From assembly GCA_037389465.1 (NCBI GenBank), contig JAZARR010000113.1, forward strand, positions 1-64,000: 64,000 nucleotides of DNA. Direction: 5' to 3'. Made by a program: the position numbers and the translations under genes. Source of the stretch: Baylisascaris procyonis (taxonomy: Eukaryota; Nematoda; Chromadorea; Rhabditida; Ascarididae). Positions within the stretch are counted from its first letter, which is position 1. The number at the start of each line of letters is the position of its first letter. The notes beneath the pieces were generated by a model, which ran no database searches, was not told where the DNA came from, and worked only from the letters and a program-made list of their open reading frames with translations. Shown one piece after another: positions 12,052-23,324 of the stretch.

Positions 12052-13579
12052 CAAAACTCTTTGAAAGTTTATTTATCCCATCACTGACTGAATTTCCGCA
12101 CTCCATCTCATATGAATCAACATATACTAGCAGCATTCTACCCCCACATCAAATACTCTTCATACTTTCTATTGTGTATCTCGAAGCGCCTTCTATGACA
12201 GTAATGAAATCATTATCGAATCCTATTGTCCAAGACACAAATCAATTCCCACAATCTCGCCCTCCGTAGATCGAACCATCGTCACAATTTACCACCCAAT
12301 TGATCAAACAACTCTCACAGTATCCTAACGTGTAGATCCGACTAATCTCCAATCAAGAATCTTTCACGGTTCCTATCGCATATGAACAGCCATATTCTGA
12401 GTTTCATGTCATATTGGAGTCTCGATTAATGTGCATATAGAGATGCATAATGAATACCGCAAACGTATTCTCGTAGATGAAATAATTACCACAAGAATAA
12501 TCGTCAACATAAGTGACTATCAAAGAACTACCCCATAAAACTGATGACACGTAATAAGTTCCAGTCGGAAATCCGAATAAACTCAAGTGGATGTCCTTTT
12601 AGGCAAACACTGAAATTGTTCGGCTAGCATTCCGCTTTTCCATTACTTAACCAAGACATCAGCTAAAAAGTGAGCCAAGCTAGTCAACCCTTCACTTGCT
12701 AACGATTCTTAAGTGGCCTAAGCAAAGTATTGAAAGCGAAAAAAATCTTTTTAAATCACAACTTGGTCAATATAAGCTGCTCAGTGCCAATTCCATCAAC
12801 CTGCGCTCATGGTGTATGCCATAACTCCTACAAGAAAGACATATAACTGCTTAGTAATGTGTTTTCTTTATAGTTTAGGGAGCGAACACAGTTGAATAGC
12901 AATTGTCAAATGAAGCAAACTACTAAAACATATCGTAATTCCCATATTATTTATTATGCTTTGAGAAGGAATAGAGTGCACGAGAACGACATGTACGGAA
13001 GCAAGTGTTGTTTTTAGTATTGAGCTGGTTAGGGCAACTGTGACATCCGAAAATCGATACCTACTTATCGAACAACTTTTAGCTTCAGACGCCTACTAGG
13101 CATTATTTAACACAGCTATTGGTAATCCCTCTCCTGATGCCCACTTTCAATAAACCGTATTTATGTACTTTGCTCGGTGCATTGCTACGTTGGATGTGAA
13201 TGCAGTTCACAAAAAATGCACAGCATTATGAATTTAGCGAGAATGCGTATCGATAAAACTGGGGTGATACTCGCTGTTAACGATTCGAATAGTTGGATCT
13301 AGCAATGCAAAGATTTATGCATCCCCTGAAAAATTTACAAAGAATCGTTTTCAAGGATTAGCAAAGCATTTCTAAAATGAAGTGAAACTCACTCAAGTAA
13401 ATGAAGTAAAGACAAGCAAAGATAACATTCAGTAAGAGGGCGAGTGAAACACAAATCCAAAACAATCAAAGAAAGAGACCACTTTCAAGTTCTATTTCTG
13501 AACAGTCTGATTCAAAGCTTTTACATATTAGCCATCCGTGGGCCAGGAAGATGAGCACTTGCTATGTTACTCGAGTATA
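12052..13579. other. AT-rich sequence without a supported gene
   Basis: No frame above 60 codons with splice support was found. The sequence looks intergenic or intronic. Confidence 0.45.
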
Positions 13580-13622
13580 GCCCCTCATCTTCTCCTCCAC
13601 TCCCCCTCCCCCACTCGTGCCC
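13580..13622 (+). repeat. Polypyrimidine (C/T) tract
   Basis: A run dominated by C and T, including CTCCACTCCCCCTCCCCCAC, with few purines. Similar tracts occur at 22832-22864 and, in the tandem unit, near 34110-34161; a purine-rich equivalent lies at 20443-20498. Confidence 0.7.
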
Positions 13623-13761
13623 CTAACGGTAAGCTTATACTAAACTTTAATCTGATGGGAGAACCGTTCGTAACAAGTCTTCCTTTCCTTCATCAGCAAC
13701 AGCTGCAATGAACTGTGCATAAAAATTCCTCGTTTGTGGTTTTACACACGTGTATTTGCAG

Positions 13762-13819
13762 AATGCAAATGAGAAACGATCGTTGAACACTCCAATTGTT
13801 GAAGATATCACTTATTTAG
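13762..13819 (+). CDS. Candidate 58-nt exon
   Basis: The acceptor GTGTATTTGCAG ends at 13761 and matches nematode usage; the segment then reads NANEKRSLNTPIVEDITYL and closes at TTTAG|GTGATA, a possible donor. The frame also stays open past the donor to 13977, so the exon could be longer. No partner exon with matching phase and a good acceptor was found downstream. No family recognised. Confidence 0.2.
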
Positions 13820-14433
13820 GTGATAAAAATATGTCTAATAGCTTAAATATTTTCAATGATACCTTCAATTCTACACTTCATCATAGAGGGAATAATTATT
13901 TGTTTAATGGACGAAAACTGAAAGCTTATTCAATATGCGCTTTTCTATATTTACCATTATTCTCATGCTTTAGATAAAGCTAATAATAACAGGAAGTTGA
14001 AGAAGGGCTATTATCTCAACAATAATATTCTTCAAGATTCTATTCAATAGCTTTGATTTTTAAATTAATATTCATATATTTGTATGAGAATCACAGTTGT
14101 AGTGTAATAAAGAAGCGATCGGCATTTAAGCGCCTAGCAAACAAGTGCATAAAGAGAATAAAAGATCTTTGATATATCTTCTGATAGAAAGAAATCTTTT
14201 CAATAGAACAGAGGAATTAATAAGTTCTTTAGATGTTTGCTCATAAAAGAGATGTGCATTAATTAGTGAGGAGAGAGAAACTAGTATGGCTACATTGCAG
14301 ACAATACTGAAGTCAGTTAATGCACTAGAAATAATTCCAGTTGATATTTTATTCGAGAAGCAAGCCGGTAAATTATTTTACGGTTCATTTGTGTCCTTTC
14401 CTATGCATGATTGAAACGCCTAGATAAAAGATT

Positions 14434-14769
14434 TTGTACGTTATTCATTTGGTGCAACGAAGAACACATGCCAGTGTGGTTGTCGAATTAGCTCAGAAGA
14501 CAATTTCCATTCAACGAGAACCATGTGCAAGCGGAATCGTTGCAAATAGAAATAAGCCTATGCGATGTGGCGATTTAGAAAAAGAGGACATATTGCTTAC
14601 TGAAAACAGCGAATGTGATGACGCTAGCCAATATTTAACGTTAGAAATTCTATGTTACTTAATTTATTCTAGCGGAATGGCCTGCCTAATTTCGTTTACA
14701 ATGGGTATAATTAGTGCCCTTCACTGCTCGATCAATGAAAGCAACTCCGTTTCGTATATGACATTATGA
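14434..14769 (+). CDS. Candidate terminal exon, single membrane segment
   Basis: An open frame of about 111 codons ends in TGA at 14769. The upstream in-frame stop at 14425-14427 limits any exon start to after that point; the first true ATG is at 14560 and starts MRCGDLEKEDILLTENSECD. That acidic stretch is followed by a hydrophobic segment of about 25 residues (ILCYLIYSSGMACLISFTMG inside it), then a short polar tail. The layout, acidic domain then one membrane helix, and the varied third codon positions suggest real coding sequence. No strong acceptor was found upstream, and no family is recognised. The topology is inferred only from hydrophobicity. Confidence 0.3.
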   Translation: MYVIHLVQRRTHASVVVELAQKTISIQREPCASGIVANRNKPMRCGDLEKEDILLTENSECDDASQYLTLEILCYLIYSSGMACLISFTMGIISALHCSINESNSVSYMTL

Positions 14770-16230
14770 GACAGCGGATTTGCTGTTTATTTGAAACAAC
14801 ATTCTCTTGTTTATCCCCATAGCAAAAGCATCAATGATCGATTCTGTATCATCCACTAGGTACGATCCTTCAATTTAAATTACCTCGAGATTTATGGTTT
14901 TGCATAAAAGATTGAACCATACTTGCAAAGAGATTATCCCTAAGCCGGATCCTTCGATAAAGCACAAGAATGGACTTTTCTTTCAAAACAATTGGAATCC
15001 TGAATTAAGAGAAAGCCATTATGATTTTTTCACCTAAACTCGGCGCCACCGCCTCACCACCCAACATTCTCCCCGAGGTTTTTTATCCTCCGTTCATCAC
15101 TACTGAACTTTAGCAGTTTCATAGCTCGAGTTCGGCGGTTCTCGAGTTGAAACCGAAGAACAGAAATACGAACACATAGGTAGAATGACAAACCGCACGC
15201 ACCCACACGTAGTAAACATACATACACACAAATAATCGCTTCATAATAATGCTCTCCTTAAATGCAAATATGCAGACGCAAAACAGCGTGAACAGAACAT
15301 ATGACATAAATTAGTGGCGTTTTCGGAAGCCCTCGACCCGAAACGAGTATGAGCCATTTAGACCGCTGGAGTGCGTTGCCGAGATCATAGATTTGTTAAC
15401 TCGATGTATGTTATTCTGCTGGAAAAAAAGCACTTAGCAGAAAACGTTTGGTTGTGTTTTCCGCCACTTTAAACACCCATCAAATACACAACAACTCTCG
15501 GCCAAAAATCACCTCAAATCTGCAGTTAAATTTATTGTAATCCATTTATGTTAAGCCTCGCTTACTTCATAATTTGTAAGATACATATTGCGAGTTGTAA
15601 AAATACTGTAGGATGAATAGCGCATAACTATAAAAGCCTCAAAGAAATGAGTTACTCCAAAATGATATCGTCTCGATGAGAGTTGTTTATTATTTAGAAA
15701 TTTATTGTTTCTGACTGCTCATTGTTAGCAAAAATTCTCAAAAATATACCTATTTTATTCTCGAATGCTAAGGTGATAAGAAAGCGGTGTTCGCGCATAA
15801 AATATTATTATCGAATGGGAATTGCGAAATAATTTAGAATTGGCGATCTTTTTAAACTTCAGAGGCTAATTGATACATAAAATCTGAAAAACCTCATTGT
15901 CCATCGCAGAGGTTTGCGTGTTGCTTATGCGAAATTCTTGAGAACTTTTTTTTGTGATGTGAAATAAACTTTTAGGATAATAATCGCATTTGAGAATTAT
16001 TCGTTCATGGATCTGTTAGACAATAGAGAACTGAAATCTGCACACGTTGTCAAATGACTTCCCCTCAACTGATTTCCTCAACAATTCGAATGTCTGTCTT
16101 CAATTATAAAAGTAATTTTTTTTTTTTGTTTTTCTTATATCGTTTAGCTCTCTCTTTGATTCGAATTCGATAGTGTTAAGTAGAAACTGGGGTATAGCAG
16201 TTTCCAGTACAGGACAGTTTTTTTTTTCAG
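14770..16230. other. AT-rich sequence without a supported gene
   Basis: A 62-codon minus-strand frame at 15119-15307 has no splice support. A pure T run lies near 16110-16125. A long T-run acceptor ends this stretch and belongs to the next feature. Confidence 0.45.
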
Positions 16231-16761
16231 CTGTGCTCAGTTGATTCTACTCATCTTCACCGTTTTGGCCATAGTTGCATCAAGCATACCTGCGAAATAG
16301 GTGAGTGAACTTAATTGACCATATTAAGCGAGATTAGCTGTCAATAAGGATTCACGAACGATTTATTTCAAAACAGACCAATCAAAATTCACGACTACTA
16401 ATATTCTAAAGAATATCCCTACCCAAAATTTCTCGAGCAGCCTCTTCAAAGAATCTTTGCTTCAAGGAAGTTCCCTTTAGTCTATCGGATGAATCTTCTT
16501 CATTTTCACATGTCTTTTAGGAGGTTAGCGCACAGACAATGAATGATTTTAGGAAACATAAATATTGGAAGTTGCATTTGTCGAATGAACTTTTGGAACC
16601 AGCTCCACTTCGGAGGGGACATTGGAGAGTGTATCCCCATTTGCAAAAAAATTCAACAATTTTCCTCTCGTTGTGAAATGCCAACATCACTTCGAGACGT
16701 ACGGCTCAAATTTTTAGCTATTTCATTCTTCTTCATTTTCGATGACTATGAAAACAAATAA
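16231..16761 (+). CDS. Two-exon model, cysteine-rich unknown protein
   Basis: Exon 1 (16231-16300, 70 nt) follows a ten-T run ending in CAG and is followed by GTGAGTG, a near-perfect donor. Exon 2 (16553-16761) follows ATGATTTTAG and ends in TAA. Read from its first base, exon 1 is open and leaves one nucleotide (G); exon 2 supplies GA, so the frame joins as glycine and stays open to the stop. Exon 1 reads LCSVDSTHLHRFGHSCIKHT and continues CEI; exon 2 begins GNINIGSCICRMNFW and contains GECIPICKKIQQFSSRCEMP. That gives eight cysteines in roughly 65 residues, so a disulphide-rich extracellular domain is possible, but the spacing matches no domain I can name. No start exon was found. In another frame exon 1 reads like a signal peptide (AQLILLIFTVLAIVASSIPA) but ends in TAG at the splice site. 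Confidence 0.35.
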
Positions 16762-19416
16762 TGTCGATGCGATGTTGTCTCCTCAGTATATGTGCATCTT
16801 TCGGTAACTTCAACTCTCAAGAACGAGACAGATGATGACAATAAAATTTCGTTGATTGATATTCATCACAACGATATGATACCATGATATTCATAGTCAC
16901 AAAATGCCGCAATGACTATTTGACTCCTGAGAGACAGTTAAGAGAGCAATAAACAAATCAATTTAATAAAACTGCATACTCAACAACGGATCGCAATAGG
17001 TTTTATAAGTGCTAGATTTTCAAAGACGCTTCTCTTTCGTCTCGGTCCAGTTATGCTGCGAGAAGCATCTGCCGATTTTGGTTTTGTTAGGCACAAAAAG
17101 CAGGGAGTGTTAGGGAGTCCAACATTCCTAACCATTTTTATGGTCTAAAATCTCATTTCGTTGAACTGTTTACGTGTATGCGTTGATCGTCATTTCATTG
17201 CTAAATGTGTGTAAACGGTTCTGTTAGCGTCGGATAGACTTCATAGGCTATGGGCAACTAGCGATCGTTATATTGCAGCAAAGGCCCAGTTCAATCAGAT
17301 GCTTGTCTTAATCACATTTTTGGAAGATTCATTGCTGCTGCCTCATCCAAAGTTGTCAACGATCTTTGAAACAGAAATTAATTGACTGCTCAGAGGTGCG
17401 ATTGTTGTAGGTAATGATCTTATTTAAGGTCGGTCGCATATTTTCGCTTATGATTGTCAGCTGGCAAGAAATTGCCAACTGTACAAGCGGGTGAAGTGAA
17501 GCTTAACATGTAGAAAACATGAACGATTTGTGCTTTTAGGATGATATTTGAGGAATTTTTTGACAATAATCACAGATTTTCTGAGGAATTTGACAATAAT
17601 CACCAGATATGTGGAAAGCCCACAATAATAAAAGCACATCACCTGATTTTTCATTCTTGTTGACACGGCAACTTCAGCGAACAGATTATCAAATAGAAAT
17701 AGTCATTTCCAAATTCTGCAGAGTAAATTAAAAATAAGAAGCATTAATAAGAGAGTAGCCCATAAAGATTATCAACATTTACGAGCAAAACGCTCTATGG
17801 AACAGATTCTTTGCTTTCAACAAGTAAAAAATAAGCTTTGCTTTTTCAGTTCAAGTTGAAAGCCACAGTTGTGGGACAATTTTACAAAGTTATACATGCG
17901 TGTTAGGGACCTTGGATGCTTAATAAGCATAGAAAGAAATCTCTTCTAAAATTTCATGAGAAATGAGTGTTTAGTTTTCAAACAATGAAGTAACTGAGGA
18001 GTAAACAGTGTTACTAAAAAGCTAATCCTATCGCACAGGGACATCCGAATTACAGCTGAGGACTTTTGAGGATTATCATCGTCCATCTGAAATAGCTCAT
18101 GATATATGTTTTACTTTGAATTTTAGACATTAGGTCGAGAAAATTGAATAGCACAGCAATCTTTTTTTTCGAGTAGAGTTATTTGAGTTGAGTGAATTAT
18201 TCTGAAAGATCCACTAATCTAATTGCATGTAGCCACAAGATGCACAAAGTTGGTGTTTTAATTTACGCACTGACTCAAAAGAGAAAATTACTATCAGAAA
18301 GTCTCACATAGAAGTTTAGAACGTGAGATTCTCAGTAAAACGTTCTCGCGATATAGCTCTTTTTTTTTCAACAACCAACGAAATGTTAAGGTTTGGTTTT
18401 TGAGTTCACGTTGGAAATCGGGAATATGGAACATTATTAGACACTCATTCGTACAAATTGAACTATTGAGGTACTTTTCAATGCATTACATCGAAATGTG
18501 CTAAAAAACTTCATTTTCATAAAATTTCATGGATCAATTCCACTTCAAAGCGGAATACGCTTGCTAAGTGGGCTACAATGATTCGTATTTTCACATATCC
18601 ACTAGACCGTAATGGGCGGATACGACGGCGTGATCAACCGAATAGCAAAGGAAATTTTAATATCAGTGAGTGAATTGTATGTTTTTTCTGTGGAAAATAT
18701 TTGAGGTAAACAATAGACATGAATATTTCAATAGAACAAATTTAAAAATTAGCAATACATTACCAATTACCAATTGAAATGTGTTGAAGCGCTAAGATAG
18801 GTTGTACCACTGCTTATTTATAGGGAATTGAAGTTAATGAAGCTCCCATACTTAAAAAGTGCATCGATCCCAAAACAAAAACAATCTGAACATTCCTAGA
18901 AGATACAGCATTCGATTCGGGAAAACATTTTTAAATGATCGCTTAAGTTTGTTTTGAAATTTCCTCTGCCGTTTGCCAGAGAAACCCTTCATCGCAGAAA
19001 TTTCCCCCGCACTTTTTTGAAGTTGTTTGTGGAATGTATTATAGTAGTGTGATGCCTTCGATCACATATATCCATCAACCTTACCAAAACTTTATAGACA
19101 TTCAAAGTATTCAAAAATTTATAAATGTCTTAAATTTATAAATTAGTCTTACATCGAGCAGCTAAATTAGCTGAAATAAGATGAACTGCACAGCTTGTTG
19201 AATTATTATTTCCTGTTGGCTTATCGAATTAGCCGATCGAACAAGCAGGATGTAAAGGCGCATAACGTATCAGCTTTGGTGTGCTTTTCCATATGCTTTG
19301 CTTTTTGCTTCGATAAAGAGGCATTGCAATGTTGACATAGGAATGCAATTTCTTCGCACAATATTCAAAACGGCGAAAAAATGTTTATGATAGTCGTAAT
19401 GTGTTTTTGCGACGGT
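16762..19416. other. AT-rich sequence, one short tandem repeat
   Basis: No supported exon. An imperfect two-copy repeat (TGAGGAATT...GACAATAATCAC) at 17549-17577 and 17582-17608 is listed separately. Confidence 0.45.
17549..17608 (+). repeat. Imperfect two-copy tandem repeat
   Basis: Copies at 17549-17577 and 17582-17608 share TGAGGAATT, TGACAATAATCAC and AGAT, differing by a few inserted T bases and one C. It probably arose by replication slippage. Confidence 0.75.

Positions 19417-19445
<29 letters not shown>
19417..19445 (+). repeat. (AAC) microsatellite
   Basis: Nine full AAC units plus two bases, uninterrupted. Confidence 0.95.
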
Positions 19446-19447
<2 letters not shown>

Positions 19448-21480
19448 AGGGACTGAGACTCTCCTCAAATTCTTTATCATTTTTCGACACAATAGTAGTA
19501 ATTTAATTCGATCTAGATAATTGCAGCTGTCTTGAAAAATAGGAAATCACAATAGTGCTCATCCAACTTGCAAAATTTAAAACGCAAAATTTTGGGCGTT
19601 TTAAGTGTAACGCTCTCAATTCAATTTGCGCAAAAATTCGCTAAAATTGTGCAGCACACAATTCGTTGAAAATTACGAAATGGTGAGAAGGAAAAGGATA
19701 TGCCTATATTTGTTTCAGACTATTCGCGATACATTTAAGAACATATTTAGTTGTGGTAAGTGATCAAGTCAATCGTTAAGTCACCAGCACACAGCATTTG
19801 TTCACAAAACGTTTGTCAATTAATTGTACGTGAATTACTGCGAGCACTTTTCAACGCTGTGAGAATATATATATCGGGCATCTTTCTAACCTTGCAAACA
19901 AGAGTCGGATTCTTGCCGTTGCATGCTGCAACAATGGCGTTTCGTACACATCGTGATAAAATTTCAAATAGAGTTGCAAATGAATGCAAAATGATTAAAT
20001 AGAGAATAATTGCAAAATTGCAAAAGGAATTGGCAATATTACGAAAAGAGCACATAGGATTATAAATGAGACAATAAAATTGAAGAAAACGGGAAAGGAT
20101 ATAACACGGAGTGACTAAATAATCATAAACAGCATGAAGTAAAGTAAAGTGAACGAATTGAAATATGAAAAAAAAAAGAAGAAAATAATGCCGTCAAAAA
20201 TCAAACTTGCAGGATGATGTCACATTAAAATTTAACAATCGACATGTAAATAGCGATGTTCTATGCGGAAATGATTCTCTATATAATAGATTTCACGCAT
20301 CAAAACGCTCCGACAAATATAATAGGCGAAATTGTTGAGCGTTGCTTTAATCTTCGACTCAGTTGAAATCATAAAGATAAGCAGCTTGGCTACTTTTTAA
20401 CGGGATCCAAATAAAAGCTAATACTAGAGGTTTTGGGTCTGATAGAGGAGGAGGAGGCAAGAGGGATGTAGTAGGGTGGGAGGTGAAGGGAAGGGAATGA
20501 CTTACTAAGCATTATTCGAGAGGCAAATTTCGCGAAGTGTTTCTGCACTCGTTCAACTAAGTTCTTATTAGATTTCAAGAGCGGCAACTAGGCTTCTTTC
20601 TGTACACTGTCCAATGATGTGATCATAAAATACTATGAAAGCATTTCCATAGTCATCAATATTCCTATGACAAACAAAATACAGCATTGAATTTTGAATG
20701 TATTTGCAGAAATATAACAACACTGATCTCCTCATTGCATTGCTAGTTGAATAAAATTTGCCCGATCACGCTTCATATAGCAACATGAATGAAGATTACT
20801 ATCACAACACAATATCGCAGCACAAAAAAATCTCTAGATTTTTGAGTGATCGCATCCACTTGCAATGCTCTAGATCATAAGAAAAATAGTGCAAGAACAT
20901 GGTGAAGTTCATGAAAGTCAATCTGCTAATCGGTAATAGGCGGATGAATTTGGAAGGCGTCGGTAGGGCACTTACTGGTCTTTTAGCTGAAAAGGTTCAA
21001 AAAACCCATCTTAGGTAATTCTGAAACCTTTGCACAGGAGCCACTTTTAGCCGTCCCAAAGGACGGCACATCATGGCACTTGATACGACATACTAATGAT
21101 TTTAGTTCTCTATTCACAATCTAACACTTAAGGCAAGTACTACTGTCCCTTTCTGCACTATTGAAACGTATCGTTTAGTGCTGCATTAGGCAATGCACCA
21201 CTTTTATTTCCTCACAACTCGACAAACATATCTCATAACTCGCAATAATCATGTCAATCGCGCCAGCAAGAACTTTTATATTCTATCATTTTCCGATAGA
21301 AAATGCTCGAAAATTGTAAAAAAAAATTTTTTTAAACATCTCCTTGCCTGACGAAGTGATCCATTCCAGTTATCGCATTGAGTACATTTATCACAACTGT
21401 ACGCGAGTGCAAAGAAAAGACAAAAGGTTGCTGATCGGCCGACCGCAAACGTAGCTCGTAAAGATATCTAAGTTTTACAT
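19446..21480. other. AT-rich sequence without a supported gene
   Basis: Opposite-strand frames of about 80 codons overlap at 19760-20055; neither has clear splice sites. A 9-bp inverted pair (TTAAAACGC / GCGTTTTAA) lies at 19577-19604. A purine-rich tract lies at 20443-20498. Confidence 0.45.
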
Positions 21481-21548
21481 CTACGTGGTGCGTAAAGAAC
21501 TGGCGGGCCGTAAATTACAGCAAACGTCAAGTGCGTCAACAAGCAGGG

Positions 21549-21556
21549 TATATAAA
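21549..21556 (+). promoter_or_regulatory. TATA box candidate
   Basis: TATATAAA lies in a GC-richer context about 30 bases before GCAACTGTTAAATCGTGAC, a plausible initiator region. The match is good, but AT-rich DNA produces such octamers by chance; its setting in the island is what makes it worth noting. Confidence 0.35.
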
Positions 21557-21975
21557 CAGACCCCAAAGATTCGGCAACTGTTAAATCGTGACTTCGACTG
21601 TTGAAATGCGACTTTGTTCGTTGTGCTTGTGCCTCACCGCTTATGGGTTGCTAGTGTATCATCAACGTAGAATGTGCCGTTCGATAATAATAGCCTAGGT
21701 AACGACGTTTTAACTTCTGTTGTTGAACTTGCCTTTGTGCCAGAGTTGTGTCACATACCCAGCAACTTCCTTTTTCCCTTCGAACATTTTTAGGCGTCAC
21801 CGTTTGCCACTATGTGCGTGCGCATGTACTTTATCGTTCTTATTGTATGCTAATACTGGGCGTTTTGTTTGTGATGGTGTGCGCCTTCGTTGTTCGGGTG
21901 AACTGCTGCTCGTTCGTTTGTTATGCGCTTGTTTACCTTGTTTACCATCCTTTTTGGTGTCCAGTATTATAATAA

Positions 21976-21997
21976 AGTTTAATTACCCAAGTTTGAG
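21976..21997 (+). other. Spliced leader SL1 sequence copy (21 of 22 bases)
   Basis: The bases GTTTAATTACCCAAGTTTGA at 21977-21996 plus the final G match nematode SL1 exactly; only the first base differs (A for G). The next bases are GTGGAG, so a GT follows the leader as in an SL RNA gene. The following 100 bases, however, show no Sm-binding site of the AATTTTTGG type and do not resemble the conserved SL RNA body, so a working SL RNA gene is unlikely. Alternatives are a retrocopied trans-spliced message, a truncated SL RNA pseudogene, or an element that carries or targets the leader. Confidence 0.85.
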
Positions 21998-22291
21998 GTG
22001 GAGTCCACAAGGCAGCGCCAAGGTGCAAACAAGAGCTGTGTACGGCGGAATGCGATGTTGGGATTGGAATGCGAACCATCCCAACAGTGTGCTGTATATT
22101 ATCAGGGAACTAAGGGAACTGCCAGGGGCAAAAAAGTGGTCATTGTTGCACAGGGACTTCATTATCTAGATTAGCGCGCAACATTGCTCGACGGTGTGTC
22201 GGAAGCCTGCACATCATTGGCTACGCCAGACAGCGGAGGACGAGCAGCGGCACAGTCGACATCGAGCAACAGTGAAACAGGCCTCGTTTTC

Positions 22292-22301
22292 AAAAAAAAA
22301 A
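22292..22301 (+). repeat. A10 tract, possible retrocopy tail
   Basis: Ten A bases follow CCTCGTTTTC, about 315 bases after the SL1 copy. AAAGTTT occurs both at the left edge of the SL1 copy and at the end of this tract, which could be a 7-bp target site duplication. No AATAAA is found just upstream of the tract, which weakens the idea. Confidence 0.3.
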
Positions 22302-22400
22302 GTTTTCCTTGCTTTGTTCATTTTTATTGTTCGTTCGCGAATCTTTTGGGGTATACTAACCTTTCTGTTGACCTCCCTACCAAGGGGTTAATTAGATGAA

Positions 22401-22502
22401 TAATTAGATGAAATTAATACAAAGCAAAACACATTACAAAAACATCGTCAATTCGGAGAATGTTCTCAGAATGCCATAAATGACGCCAATATGCTTCCGA
22501 TG
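22401..22502 (+). repeat. 100-bp direct repeat, left copy
   Basis: It starts TAATTAGATGAAATTAATAC and ends ATGCTTCCGATG. It matches 23103-23202 apart from a 2-base length change and two substitutions (TCGTC/TCTTC, CGGAG/CGGGG). Confidence 0.9.
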
Positions 22503-23102
22503 TTAATACGACATTAGATGACCCATTAATGTCAATGGATATTTCATTTAATAGCATTTGCAACGCTCTTTCTGCCTTCACTGTTTTGCATCGTAGAAGG
22601 ATTTTATTATATCGAAAGTGCTGGCCAAACCGCATTGGAACCCGTTATGCTTTGCAAAGAAGAAATAACTCCTAACAACGGAAATTAGAGTTTGTGGGAA
22701 GAACCACTAAAATTTTTTCCGTATCCTAAGCAAGAGTACTCGCTGGGGGAGACAGTGTCTCCTCACCACCTCCACCCATTTCTAAGTGTTCGCCCTTGCG
22801 AAGAAAGAACTGAAACGCTTCCTAGCGGCGCATCCCTCACTTCCCTTCCCCCTCCCACCCCTCAGGCGGAGCTTTATGCATCTTGAAAATTATTCATTCC
22901 TCGCAAGGAAAAGAGTGAATTTCACTCGTGAAATCCTCCTCGGAAAGAAAACCAGACCCAAACAAACATTAAACACATCAAATTTCTTAACTCCGGCTTG
23001 CATGTTTACCGACCACCAACTACAGCACATGTGGACGCACCTACACATAAGCATTTCCAGTAGGCACACCGCGAAATCGCTGTAATGGTTTGCGTGAATG
23101 CA
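22503..23102. other. 600-bp segment between direct repeats
   Basis: It includes a C-rich tract (22832-22864) ending CCCCTCAG, which resembles a splice acceptor, and a GGAGACAGTGTCTCC dyad near 22750. Overlapping open frames of 64-99 codons show no recognisable domain. With its flanking repeats it may be an inserted or locally duplicated block. Confidence 0.4.
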
Positions 23103-23202
23103 TAATTAGATGAAATTAATACAAAGCAAAACACATTACAAACATCTTCAATTCGGGGAATGTTCTCAGAATGCCATAAATGACGCCAATATGCTTCCGA
23201 TG
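23103..23202 (+). repeat. 100-bp direct repeat, right copy
   Basis: Partner of 22401-22502; the period between the copies is about 701 bases. The following bases diverge at once (GCTTTCGC against TTAATACG). Confidence 0.9.
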
Positions 23203-23324
23203 CTTTCGCTATCGGCTCATCCGGGTCGGTTGAATACGTCTATTTGTCTAATGTGAGTCAGACATGACTGCTCACTGACGATTCCAATAAGGAGTACAGC
23301 GGGCGAGGTTACGCGCAGACATTG

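Larger units (their letters stand above)
21481..22320 (+). mobile_element. GC-richer island, probable retro-inserted or retroelement-derived segment
   Basis: Base composition shifts sharply from the AT-rich surroundings. In order on the plus strand there are a TATA box (21549-21556), an AATAAA hexamer (21971-21976), an SL1 copy (21976-21997), an open stretch, and an A10 run (22292-22301). The first two could be the core promoter and polyadenylation signal of a long terminal repeat; the last two could be the 5' and 3' ends of a reverse-transcribed, trans-spliced message. An open frame of 149 codons spans 21720-22169 but has no recognisable domain. No reverse transcriptase, integrase or clear terminal repeats are in the window, so the element type is not settled. 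Confidence 0.35.

Noticed and set aside
16231..16300. The exon read as a signal peptide (AQLILLIFTVLAIVASSIPA)
   Set aside because: That frame has no ATG and ends in TAG at the donor site, so it cannot continue into the next exon.
21976..22080. A functional SL1 RNA gene
   Set aside because: The leader and its GT are present, but no Sm site and no SL RNA body follow within the usual 100 bases.
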